Positions 23,874 through 32,057 of a DNA stretch of 33,534 nucleotides are shown here, piece by piece. Below the pieces are notes generated by a model that saw only the letters and a program-made list of their open reading frames with translations, made no database searches and was not told where the DNA came from. Every line of letters starts with the position of its first letter. The stretch's first letter is position 1. The stretch covers positions 1 to 33,534 of the forward strand of contig CAIVEW010000016.1 in NCBI GenBank assembly GCA_903905065.1, given 5' to 3'. This DNA is from an uncultured Bacteroidota bacterium. Its GTDB lineage: Bacteria; Bacteroidota; Bacteroidia; Chitinophagales; Chitinophagaceae. The position numbers and the translations under genes are program-made.

Positions 23874-24320
23874 ATGCATACGCGGATACTTATTACGGGA
23901 GACAACCCCATGACTTTGATGGCAGACAGCACGCTACTAAAAGACAGTGGCATGTACGTATACACGGCCACAAACCTTGATAACATACAAGAGCTGATCG
24001 CGGAGATAAAACCGGATGTGATATTTTTTGATTCCGTAAACATGGACGAGAAAGTAAATTCTGCCTACAATAGCGTTTTGGGCAGTACTTGTTTTCAAGA
24101 TATTCCGGTCGTGTACGCACTCACCGAAGATGAAGTGTACCTGGTGACGGCGAAAAGAACGAAGGGTGTGGCGAAAAAAAGCTGCAGGGCCGGCAGTGTG
24201 ATCGATGCAGTAAAAATGGCTTTGAAAACAACTCCCGACCTGCGGAAGCATTATGTAACGAGGCAGCCGAGACCCCAGTTACCAACACAGCAGTTGCAAC
24301 TAACCTTGCATGCCGCCTGA
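23874..24320 (+). CDS. Stand-alone receiver-like (CheY-fold) protein
   Basis: A 148-residue product. Residues 4-120 follow the receiver pattern: ILITGDNPMT with acidic Asp10, a helix, VYTATN, PDVIFFDSVN with candidate phospho-acceptor Asp57, PVVYALTEDE with Thr103, and a later Lys-rich stretch (RTKGVAKK). The acidic pair is reduced (GDN instead of DD/ED), so phosphorylation is uncertain. There is no output domain. The last 25 residues are basic and Gln/Pro-rich. No sensor kinase gene is adjacent. Confidence 0.6.
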   Translation: MHTRILITGDNPMTLMADSTLLKDSGMYVYTATNLDNIQELIAEIKPDVIFFDSVNMDEKVNSAYNSVLGSTCFQDIPVVYALTEDEVYLVTAKRTKGVAKKSCRAGSVIDAVKMALKTTPDLRKHYVTRQPRPQLPTQQLQLTLHAA

Positions 24321-24339
24321 TGCCTAATTTCTCAAACAC

Positions 24340-24543
24340 ATGAATGTAACCGCCTACCAGGTAGCGGACGGCATAGAAGACTTCAAAGGTTTTAAAAGTA
24401 GTTTTAAAACACCGGCTCTATTTGCCGCGCTTCCGCAACATACAGCAGAATCTGCAGGTCATTAAAGACATCCTGCAACAAGGAGCAGTGACATCCTCGA
24501 GATCATCTTTATTATGCTGACACTCATGGAGGTGTTACAATGA
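24340..24543 (+). pseudogene. Relic of an RMD1/DUF155 (YagE)-family gene
   Basis: An ATG at 24340 opens a 41-codon frame with the family-like N-terminus MNVTAYQVADGIEDFKGFKS. It stops at 24465. In other frames follow NLQVIKDILQQ (about 24450-24480) and then SSDILEIIFIMLTLMEVLQ to a stop at 24543, which resembles the coiled-coil and membrane-anchored C-terminus of the family. The central part of the roughly 260-residue protein is missing. The match is from memory of the family, so the identity is tentative; the multi-frame fragments are directly visible. Confidence 0.5.
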
Positions 24544-24594
24544 TTAGTATGTTATCGATTACTATGTTATTTTTGAACACAGCTCACCCGGGGA

Positions 24595-24963
24595 ATGAAT
24601 ACCGCACTTTGGATAATACAGGCTTTACTCGCCGCTTTCTTTATTATGCCGGGTCTTGGCAAAATCAGTAACAGCAAAAAACAGCATATAGCAGACGGAC
24701 ACATAAAACCAGAAGCATCCGTAGTTCCAATACGGATACTTGGTATACTTGAATGGCTTGGCTGTATTGGAATAATAGCACCGTGGCTCACAGGTATTAT
24801 GCCGGTGCTTACACCGGTATCAGCCCTTTGCTTTTGCCTGATCATGGCTGCAGGCATTGTCAATCACACGATAAAAAAGGAATATAAAATGCTGCCGCTG
24901 CTCAGCACTATACTTATTCTTGCGGCCATGGTGGCGTATTTCAGGTTCAGGCAATTATATTAA
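24595..24963 (+). CDS. DoxX-like membrane protein
   Basis: A 122-residue integral-membrane protein of the DoxX-like family. Four hydrophobic segments lie at about 4-21, 44-66, 71-88 and 99-116. The first ends PGLGKISNSKK, the conserved N-terminal signature, and RILGILEWLG opens the second. Its biochemical role is not established. A possible -7 box TATTTTTG lies at 24568-24575, 20 nt before the ATG, without a clear -33 box. Confidence 0.8.
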   Translation: MNTALWIIQALLAAFFIMPGLGKISNSKKQHIADGHIKPEASVVPIRILGILEWLGCIGIIAPWLTGIMPVLTPVSALCFCLIMAAGIVNHTIKKEYKMLPLLSTILILAAMVAYFRFRQLY

Positions 24964-25087
24964 TTTGACGGGTGCCCTTTCGTTCAAAAAAAGGAACTGC
25001 CTCAATTCGAAAATACCCACGGGCCAATTAGCGCAGCATCCATACCTAAAACCCAAGTACGCACGTTTCCGGGTTAAAAACGCAGCC

Positions 25088-26623
25088 TTATAAAGGTTCC
25101 TCGCCCTTGGGGCATTCCGTCAGGGCGCTCGATTTCAGATCAATAACTATGGAGTCAAACGCGTCGCCGTAGGCTTTTTCGGTGCAATTGAACACTATGG
25201 CAAGTTTGTCCGCGGTTACTTTCACTTTCAGATACCCGAAAGATTTTACATAGCATTTTAGGTCAGCGTTTGAAGCCAATGTTGCGGGTATGGTTTTATC
25301 AGGGTTGCTGGCCGGCGAATACCGATCAATGTTATAACCGCCGCAGCCGGCAACAATGTAAGGCATTTGCTTACCAGCAATATTTCTTACGTAGCGCGAA
25401 TAGTTGTGTGCATGGCCCGACAACACCACATCCGGCCAGATACCTGCTTCTGCGAAGGCCGCATCCAGTACCTTTGTAAGTGGCGCCGTTTCGGCAGTGT
25501 TAGTATAGGCCTGGTGATGCACCGCAAGGATGATGGCTGTTTTATTGTTTTTCCTGTCGGGCGCAAGGCGCTTCAATTCAGATACGAGGTAATCTTTTTG
25601 CGCATCGGTCACAGGTGAGGTGGCATCGCCCATTGAAGAGATAACACCATATCCTTTATCTGACACATTGCTGTACAAACCTATGATGGATACATACGGC
25701 GCCTGTAGCGTAAAATACACACCGGGCTGATTCATCGTGGTCCTCGACAGGCTCGAAGCATTGGCGGCAGGGCCCGGCACAGCCGCACAAAAATTATTCA
25801 GGAACGCCTGTAACGTAATCATATCATCTTCCCATATCATACCATCATGGTTGCCGGGTATAGCAAAGATGGGCGCGTTATACATGCAGTAAGGCTCATA
25901 GAACTGCGCATAGTAGCTGCCTGCCTGCCCGAACTCGTATACCACATCGCCCAGGTGAAAAAAGAATGCAGGAGTCTTACCTGTAGCCGCATTATTCAAA
26001 TCTTTAGCCATCATCGCGGCCACGTCTGCTTCGTCGCCAACGCGGCTGGGTTTATCAGCGCCCGTATCGCCTACGGAATGGAACACCAGCGTGCCCGATT
26101 GTGTTATCTTTTCCACAGCGGCCTGTCCTAATACATCTTCCAATTTCATGATCATGCTGGCCCCGGGCCTCGGTGCAGGAACCGGCAGCACCCCATGCTG
26201 TTTTGAAAAAGTATTGTAGGCAGTATAGTCTATTGCGTTACCTGCATCAGTCGGTCCGGTCAGCGGCACGAACTTCTTCTCTGCATATTGTCTTGGCTGA
26301 GGAGCTATGTTGTCTGCAGGCGCCTTGGGGTATACCGGTAGCGTATGCTCCCGCTCAGGGGCAGGAACTGTAGCCTGCTGTACCTTTTTTTTCTTGCTCT
26401 TGGCAGGCTTGGCCACTTTCTTTACATCCTTAGCGGCCTTCACTATTTTTTTATCGCTCTTAGCAGGCTTGGGCTCCTTTTTATCGGCTTTAGCAGGGTT
26501 CTGTTTTGCCGCGCTTGCCTTTTTTTTTCCGACTGCTGCGGCTACCTGTGCTTTTGCTTTTTTTTGTTTTTTTGCCGCTGATGCCTTTACTTTCTTGGGT
26601 GCCTTTACTTCTTTCTTTTTCAT
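25088..26623 (-). CDS. Calcineurin-like metallophosphatase with a long Lys/Ala-rich N-terminal tail
   Basis: The ATG at 26623 (MKKKEVKAPKK) is preferred over an upstream in-frame ATG at 26800, whose extra 59 residues look like translated A+T-rich intergenic DNA. The product has 511 residues. Residues 2-81 are almost only Lys, Ala, Pro, Val and Ser with repeated PAK/AAK units, like histone H1 or AlgP tails. The phosphatase domain (about 178-500) has VGDTG with Asp186, HLGDVVY with Asp226, AIPGNHDG with Asn258-His259-Asp260, AVHHQAY and VLSGHAHNYSRY, in the order of purple-acid-phosphatase-like enzymes. There is no signal peptide. A cytosolic, DNA- or polyanion-associated phosphatase is inferred. 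Confidence 0.88.
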   Translation of the reverse strand: MKKKEVKAPKKVKASAAKKQKKAKAQVAAAVGKKKASAAKQNPAKADKKEPKPAKSDKKIVKAAKDVKKVAKPAKSKKKKVQQATVPAPEREHTLPVYPKAPADNIAPQPRQYAEKKFVPLTGPTDAGNAIDYTAYNTFSKQHGVLPVPAPRPGASMIMKLEDVLGQAAVEKITQSGTLVFHSVGDTGADKPSRVGDEADVAAMMAKDLNNAATGKTPAFFFHLGDVVYEFGQAGSYYAQFYEPYCMYNAPIFAIPGNHDGMIWEDDMITLQAFLNNFCAAVPGPAANASSLSRTTMNQPGVYFTLQAPYVSIIGLYSNVSDKGYGVISSMGDATSPVTDAQKDYLVSELKRLAPDRKNNKTAIILAVHHQAYTNTAETAPLTKVLDAAFAEAGIWPDVVLSGHAHNYSRYVRNIAGKQMPYIVAGCGGYNIDRYSPASNPDKTIPATLASNADLKCYVKSFGYLKVKVTADKLAIVFNCTEKAYGDAFDSIVIDLKSSALTECPKGEEPL

Positions 26624-26925
26624 ACGTGTTGATTTTGGGGGTAGATTATTATTTGTGTTCAAATAATTTTTTGTATTACAAACCAATAATTTTTGACAAG
26701 CGATCAAAGTACGAAAAAATATGTAATGAAACGAATTAAATGCATAAAAAAATAGTTTGCTTTCCGGTGATCGAGGACCCAAGGCTCCGTTTGCAACCAA
26801 AAGAGTGACCCTAATGGCATCAAAATACCCAAGCCGTTACTGCGTTCTACGCTATATTATAATTATCATTTAGACGCAACTGCAATCTATTTTTTTCTTA
26901 TATTTACTTTCTCAAAAACTATATC
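26624..26925. other. A+T-rich divergent intergenic region
   Basis: This is the 302-bp region between the divergent metallophosphatase and NHL genes. It is very A+T-rich near both starts. TATATTTA at 26899-26906 (7 of 8 matches to TAnnTTTG) may be the -7 box of the NHL gene, but no matching -33 box was found. No small gene or RNA was recognised. Confidence 0.4.
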
Positions 26926-29193
26926 ATGAAAAACCGTTTACTCTTGTCCAGCCTCGCAACAAGGGCTGAGGTACTTCTGCCGATGGGGGTTGCTTTTGAT
27001 CATTCTGGGAATACCTACATAGCGGACTATGAAAACAACGTAGTGCGAAAAGTAAATGCCAGCGGCATTATCACCACTTTTGCCGGCTCCGGGAGAGGTG
27101 GTTATGGTTACAGCGGAGATGGAGGCCCAGCTACTGCGGCCCGTTTACGCTATCCTTTCAGTGTAGCTGTCGACACAGCCGGAAATGTATATATCGCCGA
27201 CTACAATAATAATGCGATCCGCAAAGTGAACACATCGGGAATCATCAGTACTGTTGCCGGCACGGGAACATACGGTTACAACGGCGATCTGATCCCTGCA
27301 ACATCCGCTAAATTAAATGAGCCTACTACTGTGGTCGTTGATACTTCCGGGAATATCTATATATCGGATGAATACAATTATCGGGTGCGCAAAGTAAATG
27401 AAGCCGGCATTATCTCTACCGTGGCCGGGAATGGTATCCTGGGATTCGCCGGGATGGGCGGCCCCGCATCAGCGGCCTCTATCAGCTATCCTTTCAGGAT
27501 CACGCTGGACAGAACCGGAAATTTATATATCGGTGATCCGGGCACCTATAGTATCTATAAAGTGGACACAGCCGGTACCATCAATGTTATTGCCGGGACA
27601 GGAACTTACGGATTTACCGGCGACGGCGGGCCCGCTACTGCAGCAAGGATGAGTTACCCCACAGGCCTTGCCACAGACACGGCAGGCAATGTGTACTTTT
27701 CAGATCGTAATAATGTCCGGGTCCGTATGGTAAATGTCACTACCGGCATCGTGAATACCGTGTGTGGAAATGGCACGGGTGGATATAGCGGGGACGGAGG
27801 CCCGGGATCGGCTGCAGAGATCAATTCCTCCGAAGGGCTCGCCTTCGATACGGCAGGCAATTTATTTATTTGCGATTACTATAATAACCGCGTAAGAATG
27901 ATGAATACCGGCGGCACCATTTCCACCTTTGCCGGTCAGAACGGATTGTTCGAAGAAGGCATACCCGCACTGAACGCTGAATTCAGCTACATGCAATATA
28001 TAACTACAGACGCTACCGGGAATGTTTATATAGCGGATGTGGAGAATCAGCGCATCCGGATGATCAATACAACCACCGGCACCATCACCACAGTTGCCGG
28101 ATGCGGTATTTCCGGTGCAGAAGATGCCTTTAGCGGAGATGGGGGCCCTGCCACCGCTGCCCACCTTTTCTTTCCCTGCGGCATGACATTCGACGGTTCC
28201 GGCAACATGTATATTTGCGACCAGGATAACGGGCGCATAAGGATGGTAGATCCAACAGGCACTATCAGCACCTTTGCCGGTGACGGCGCTTATGGGTTTG
28301 TTGACAACGTTATTGCCTCCGGGGCTGAATTTCGTAATCCCACAGGTATAGTGTTAGATAAGTCAGGGAATATGTACATATGCGATCAGGGAAATTTTCG
28401 TGTCCGTAAAATAGACAATGTCACAGGCGTCATTACAACCGTGGCCGGCAATGGCACTGCGGGCTTCTCCGGTGATGGCGGCCCCGCAACCAATGCTGAG
28501 CTCAATTATCCCGACGATATAGCTGTAGATGGATACGGCAATTTGTATATCACCGATGAGAGTAATTATCGCGTTCGTATGGTAGATACTATGGGAAATA
28601 TAAGCACCATAGCAGGCACTGGCGTAGCAGGTTTTTCCGGCGACGGCGGCCCTGCTGTTGATGCGAAGCTAGCAGTACCCGAGGGCATTAAAGCAGATGC
28701 TGCGGGCAACCTTTTTATCGCGGATCCTGACAACCAAAGGATAAGATGGGTCAATACCCTTGGGATCATCAGCACGATTGCCGGCAATGGCACAGCAGGA
28801 TTTAGCGGCGATGGTGGCCCTGCCACCGCTGCGCGTTTAAACTTTCCGAGAGGAATGGCCTGGGACAATGCCGGGAACCTTTACATTGCGGATGAGAACA
28901 ACCACCGGGTGAGAAAAACAAGCCTACCTCCCCTTGCAGCGCCCGCAGTCAATAAAATCGCTCCTGCCAATACTTTCATTTACCCCAACCCGACCGTAGG
29001 TATCGTATACTTAGTGAATGCTGCTAACAGCGATGCAAAGCTATACGACGTACTGGGCAAGCAGGTATTGCAGCAATCCATCACCACCAATAAGCAAACC
29101 ATAGACCTGGGGAACCTTGCCAGTGGAGTATATCTACTGCAGGTGACCAACATTAGCGGCGAACAGAAAATGATGAAGGTGACGAAGGAGTAA
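26926..29193 (+). CDS. NHL-repeat protein with T9SS sorting tail, defective signal peptide
   Basis: The 755-residue product has twelve NHL-type units of about 55 residues, each with D-(x)2-GN-x-YI-x-D-(x)2-N-x-RVRKV and an IST-x-AGNG-(x)n-GFSGDGGPATAA-x-L linker, probably folding as two six-bladed propellers. The C-terminal 75 residues (IYPNPTVGIVYL, YDVLGKQVL, LASGVYLLQV) are a type A T9SS sorting domain. The N-terminus is odd: MKNRLLLSSL runs straight into ATRAEVLLPMGVAFD, which looks like the end of an 'ATAAEL-(x)3-P-GVAFD' linker. The rest of the signal peptide, its cleavage site and the first linker appear to be deleted. Export is therefore doubtful. The frame is otherwise intact. Confidence 0.9.
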   Translation: MKNRLLLSSLATRAEVLLPMGVAFDHSGNTYIADYENNVVRKVNASGIITTFAGSGRGGYGYSGDGGPATAARLRYPFSVAVDTAGNVYIADYNNNAIRKVNTSGIISTVAGTGTYGYNGDLIPATSAKLNEPTTVVVDTSGNIYISDEYNYRVRKVNEAGIISTVAGNGILGFAGMGGPASAASISYPFRITLDRTGNLYIGDPGTYSIYKVDTAGTINVIAGTGTYGFTGDGGPATAARMSYPTGLATDTAGNVYFSDRNNVRVRMVNVTTGIVNTVCGNGTGGYSGDGGPGSAAEINSSEGLAFDTAGNLFICDYYNNRVRMMNTGGTISTFAGQNGLFEEGIPALNAEFSYMQYITTDATGNVYIADVENQRIRMINTTTGTITTVAGCGISGAEDAFSGDGGPATAAHLFFPCGMTFDGSGNMYICDQDNGRIRMVDPTGTISTFAGDGAYGFVDNVIASGAEFRNPTGIVLDKSGNMYICDQGNFRVRKIDNVTGVITTVAGNGTAGFSGDGGPATNAELNYPDDIAVDGYGNLYITDESNYRVRMVDTMGNISTIAGTGVAGFSGDGGPAVDAKLAVPEGIKADAAGNLFIADPDNQRIRWVNTLGIISTIAGNGTAGFSGDGGPATAARLNFPRGMAWDNAGNLYIADENNHRVRKTSLPPLAAPAVNKIAPANTFIYPNPTVGIVYLVNAANSDAKLYDVLGKQVLQQSITTNKQTIDLGNLASGVYLLQVTNISGEQKMMKVTKE

Positions 29194-29249
29194 AGAAGCT
29201 GCGTTCTCATCCGATTGTATTCATCGTAAGAAATTTGTATTTTAACGGT

Positions 29250-29687
29250 ATGAAATATTTATGCCTTTTTCTTTGCCTCTCTGCGGTGAATGCTAAAGCA
29301 CAGGCTTTGTTCAACGAAAAATATAAAGACTGTAATAGCGTCAAGCCATGTTATTATTGCGGCGACAGTATGGCCCATTATAAAAAAAGGATCCATGAAC
29401 GTCTGCAATACGCCATGGACCACGGATTGCAAAAATGGGTGGGTACCAGCGGCCACAAGTATTTTGAGATTGAGGTAGACTCAACTGGTCATTCATGTGT
29501 TAAGAGCATCAAAGACGAGGTGCATATGTCCGACGTAAAGAATACGGAAAGAATGTGCATCAATGGCTTGTACGACTGGCAACCCGCAATTTCAGACGGT
29601 CGCCCTATCAATTCGACATTGATCATCGATCTTCATTTTTTGAATAATTATGCCAACGTCAGTTTCGTAAAGCCCATCGAACTTTGA
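29250..29687 (+). CDS. Small exported protein with TonB C-terminal-like features
   Basis: The ATG at 29250 is chosen because the protein then starts with a good signal peptide (MKYLCLFLCLSAVNAKAQ); an in-frame TTG 15 bp upstream is not needed. The product has 145 residues. After a Cys-containing stretch (DCNSVKPCYYCGDS), the C-terminal part (YFEIEVDSTGHSCVKSI, then YDWQPAISDGRPINSTLIIDLHF) follows the TonB C-terminal pattern 'VD-x-G-(x)n-W-x-PA-(x)2-G-x-P-(x)n-I-x-F'. There is no membrane anchor and no Pro-rich spacer, so it is not a full energy transducer. Periplasmic location is likely. Confidence 0.65.
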   Translation: MKYLCLFLCLSAVNAKAQALFNEKYKDCNSVKPCYYCGDSMAHYKKRIHERLQYAMDHGLQKWVGTSGHKYFEIEVDSTGHSCVKSIKDEVHMSDVKNTERMCINGLYDWQPAISDGRPINSTLIIDLHFLNNYANVSFVKPIEL

Positions 29688-29720
29688 CCTACCGCCCGCA
29701 TCGTTCACCATTATGCTCAC

Positions 29721-30035
29721 TCAATGTTCTTTTAACCGCCCCATTACTTTGTCCAACGACGACTTGAGTTTATGCAACGCACCACTTACCGCTTGTTCAT
29801 AGGTATTTGCGTGGCTGGTAACTGCCATTAGTGGCCTTCCCTCCATGCGTGCCTCCAGCGTACACCGCTTGTCGCCGGGCCCGGCCTTGTTGCCGTTTTC
29901 GTCTGCCAGGTACATTTCAACTCGCGTTAAATGCCCGCTGAAGTGACTTAGCTCCCTGGTCACAAGTTCCGCCAATTCCGAATTGAATTTTTCACTGCCG
30001 GTGATGTTGTGATCCGTGCTGATTTGAATGATCAT
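29721..30035 (-). CDS. HPF/RaiA-family ribosome-associated protein
   Basis: A 104-residue single-domain protein. The pattern IQISTDHNITGSEKF, a helix, LTRVEMYLADENGNK, DKRCTLEARMEGRPLMAV, then a helix with AVSGALHKLKSSLDKVMGRL matches the short HPF/RaiA (S30AE-type) family, which binds the ribosome decoding region in stationary phase or stress. It lacks the long-form C-terminal dimerisation domain. Similar short proteins are widespread in Bacteroidota. It is transcribed alone; no promoter motif was recognised in the 256-bp gap to the PAS gene. Confidence 0.8.
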   Translation of the reverse strand: MIIQISTDHNITGSEKFNSELAELVTRELSHFSGHLTRVEMYLADENGNKAGPGDKRCTLEARMEGRPLMAVTSHANTYEQAVSGALHKLKSSLDKVMGRLKEH

Positions 30036-30291
30036 GATTTTTGTTGGTTATATGATACTACTGTAATAATCGTGCCGTGCTCTGCTTTTTCTATTGCCCT
30101 CTTTGAAGATAGTCTTCGATTGAGCCTTCCCGCAGGCCATCCCGCGCACTTGGTGTGCCGCATCACGCCCCCGAAAAATCCAGCAGCCACCAACTAAATC
30201 TCTAATCACATCTACGCAGCTCTCACTTATTTAATATATATAGTTCCGGGATTCAGACGTATATTTACAAACGTATTAAATAACGACTTGA

Positions 30292-30879
30292 ATGTCTGAA
30301 CGATCGACATCGGCAAATCAAACGACGAACCCAATTAAACCTATGCTGGCGTACTGGGATAAATATTTGATCTGCCGTTTTGCTAATGACGCGTATTTAC
30401 ATTGGTTTGGCAAACACCGTCGTGACATGGTCAATAAAATAACCTTGTCCGAGCTTTTAGGGCTGGAGATATTCAATTCGAATCTTCCGTACATCGAGGG
30501 AGTATTGAAAGGAAAGCCTCAAACATTTGAGCGGAAAATACCCGTTCTTTTGGGTAAGGGGAAACGCTACTCGCGCGCCATTTACTTTCCTCATATTGCT
30601 GATGGCGACGTAAAAGGCTTCTTCGTTCACGTATGTGATATTTCCGAGATGAAACTACTGGAGCAAGAGCTTACAGCGTCATACCAAACAATAAACAGGG
30701 AGGATAACAGCGGGATAAAATTTTCAAACATCGTAGATCATAACCTGAGATCCTACGCAGATACGATCGAAATCGTAAAAGATATGTTCAATCACGTCGC
30801 ATCGGAAAGCAGTGCAATGATGGATTTTTTAGAAATGATATTTCCCATGGGGTCGGTGCAATCATCAGCTATTGATTAA
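30292..30879 (+). CDS. PAS-domain protein with a stranded histidine-kinase H-box
   Basis: A 195-residue cytosolic protein. Residues about 16-125 form a PAS domain (LAYWDKYLICRFANDAYLHWFG, then AIYFPHIADGDVKGFFVHVCDISEMK). A coiled-coil linker follows, then FSNIVDHNLRSYADTIEIV (144-162), which closely resembles the HisKA phospho-acceptor helix of Bacteroidota kinases (S/D-HNLRS-x-A) with His150. There is no ATPase domain: the protein ends 45 residues later. It may be a phosphotransfer-like or dominant partner, or a truncated kinase. Confidence 0.7.
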   Translation: MSERSTSANQTTNPIKPMLAYWDKYLICRFANDAYLHWFGKHRRDMVNKITLSELLGLEIFNSNLPYIEGVLKGKPQTFERKIPVLLGKGKRYSRAIYFPHIADGDVKGFFVHVCDISEMKLLEQELTASYQTINREDNSGIKFSNIVDHNLRSYADTIEIVKDMFNHVASESSAMMDFLEMIFPMGSVQSSAID

Positions 30880-31087
30880 GGCCAGCTCGTGCCGATGTCT
30901 CGTGCGTCACGAACTTGCCTAAGTTTTTTCTGTCTTTCATCTGCTAACAATAGCAACAAGGAAAACAGTAGTCAACAAAACGACCAGGGACGAATTGATC
31001 GACAGGCAAATGGTCTACAAACACGCCGACTACCACTTGAGACAATTGAACGCACGCTATACAGAAAAATAGAAAACGTTTTCTGTT

Positions 31088-31119
31088 CCCGCCGGGTACT
31101 CTGCCGGGGACCCGGCGGG
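31088..31119 (-). terminator. Hairpin directly after the ArsR-SRPBCC gene
   Basis: CCCGCCGGGT (31088-31097) pairs perfectly with ACCCGGCGGG (31110-31119), with a 12-nt loop, 9 bp past the stop codon. It is followed on the minus strand by an AGAAAACGTTTTCT palindrome and a T-rich tract. The rest of the 249-bp gap to the PAS gene holds no convincing gene. Confidence 0.7.
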
Positions 31120-31128
31120 GCAGAATGG

Positions 31129-31983
31129 TTACGCCTGAATTTTTGCCAGGTAGGCATCGAGCTGGTTAAATGTGCCAGCAAAACCGCCTTGCATATTTGC
31201 GACCATTGCGAGGTACGTCGCGTCCTGTTCCGGCGTGGCATTAATTGGTTGTCCCTGGAGTGTCAACGTGGTAACGCCATTATTTTCTACCAGCGTCATT
31301 TGATTAGAAATTTCCATTGGGAAGTCCATTGGAAAAGGTGCTTTACAAATATTTCCTTCTTCATCGGAAAAGGAGCTTACGAACTCCACAAGATCGGGCG
31401 CTGCGATCTTGCCATATTTAAAGAGTCCCCACATGGTTTGTCCGCCCGCCTCAATTTTGTAATGGGCCTTACCACCTTGCCTGAAGTCAAAGTCTTTCAT
31501 TGTCATTTGCATACCTGCGGGGCCCCACCATTCCGCAAATGCTTCTGCTGATGAGAAAGCCTCGAACACCAGTTTTTTCGGAGCTTTGAAGTCGCGGACT
31601 ATTTTCAGTCCAACTTCTTTGTTTGTTTGATTTTCCATGTTACTTTTTTTTCGTTTATTGGTTGATTGAACTTTACTCAAGTACGCATCCAGCGAATTAA
31701 ATTTCTCATGCCATAACTGCCGGTATTGCGTCACCCAATCGGCCACTTCATCCAGGCCATCCGGTTTTGCCTCGCAAAATCGTTCACGGCCCACCTGCTT
31801 AATCACGACCATACCACACTCTGTAAGAATCTTTATGTGCTGCGATATGGCCGGTCGGCTCATCTCAAAGTTCTCTGCTATCGCATTCAGATTCATCGAT
31901 TTACTGGCGATCAGGTTGATGATCTGCCGTCTTGTTGGGTCAGCTATTGCCTGGAACACATCTCTTCTTGCCACTGATGACAT
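31129..31983 (-). CDS. ArsR-type regulator fused to an SRPBCC (AHSA1-like) domain
   Basis: The start at 31983 (MSSVARRDVFQAIADPTRRQ) is set by the promoter, which lies just upstream; an upstream in-frame ATG at 32061 is outside the transcript. The 284-residue product has an ArsR winged helix at 1-90 (IADPTRRQIINLI, NLNAIAENFEMSRPAISQHIKIL, RFCEA) without an obvious metal-binding Cys pair, and an SRPBCC/AHSA1 domain at about 120-284 (IVRDFKAPKKLVFEAFSSAEAFAEWWGP to YLAKIQA). The linker holds STNKRKKSNMENQTNKE; the internal Met is where a separate SRPBCC gene would start. In related genomes these are often two adjacent genes. Twin operators suggest autorepression. Confidence 0.85.
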   Translation of the reverse strand: MSSVARRDVFQAIADPTRRQIINLIASKSMNLNAIAENFEMSRPAISQHIKILTECGMVVIKQVGRERFCEAKPDGLDEVADWVTQYRQLWHEKFNSLDAYLSKVQSTNKRKKSNMENQTNKEVGLKIVRDFKAPKKLVFEAFSSAEAFAEWWGPAGMQMTMKDFDFRQGGKAHYKIEAGGQTMWGLFKYGKIAAPDLVEFVSSFSDEEGNICKAPFPMDFPMEISNQMTLVENNGVTTLTLQGQPINATPEQDATYLAMVANMQGGFAGTFNQLDAYLAKIQA

Positions 31984-31988
31984 AATCT

Positions 31989-32037
31989 GTAAGTGTTTGC
32001 TTACGCAAATGTATGTGTAAGTATTTACTAACACAAA
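31989..32037 (-). promoter_or_regulatory. Promoter and twin ArsR-type operators
   Basis: On the minus strand TTTG (32037-32034), a 20-nt spacer and TACATTTG (32013-32006) fit the Bacteroidota promoter. Two 16-bp near-palindromes, GTAAGTGTTTGCTTAC (31989-32004) and GTAAGTATTTACTAAC (32017-32032), share the consensus GTAAGTRTTTRCTWAC. They lie 28 bp apart centre to centre, one in the spacer and one over the start of transcription. Confidence 0.8.
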
Positions 32038-32057
32038 TTTTTCTAAAAAAACTTTAA

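Noticed and set aside
26624..26800. 59-residue N-terminal extension of the metallophosphatase
   Set aside because: The sequence is A+T-rich intergenic in character, and the downstream ATG begins the typical Lys-rich tail.
31071..31084. Palindrome AGAAAACGTTTTCT as a LacI-type operator
   Set aside because: It lies past the 3' ends of two convergent genes next to a terminator hairpin, with no promoter to control.
30889..31551. 220-codon plus-strand frame after the PAS gene
   Set aside because: Most of it is antisense to the ArsR-SRPBCC gene and it has no protein-like motif. A 49-codon startless frame ending at 31071 (ending HADYHLRQLNARYTEK) looks slightly coding-like but lacks support.
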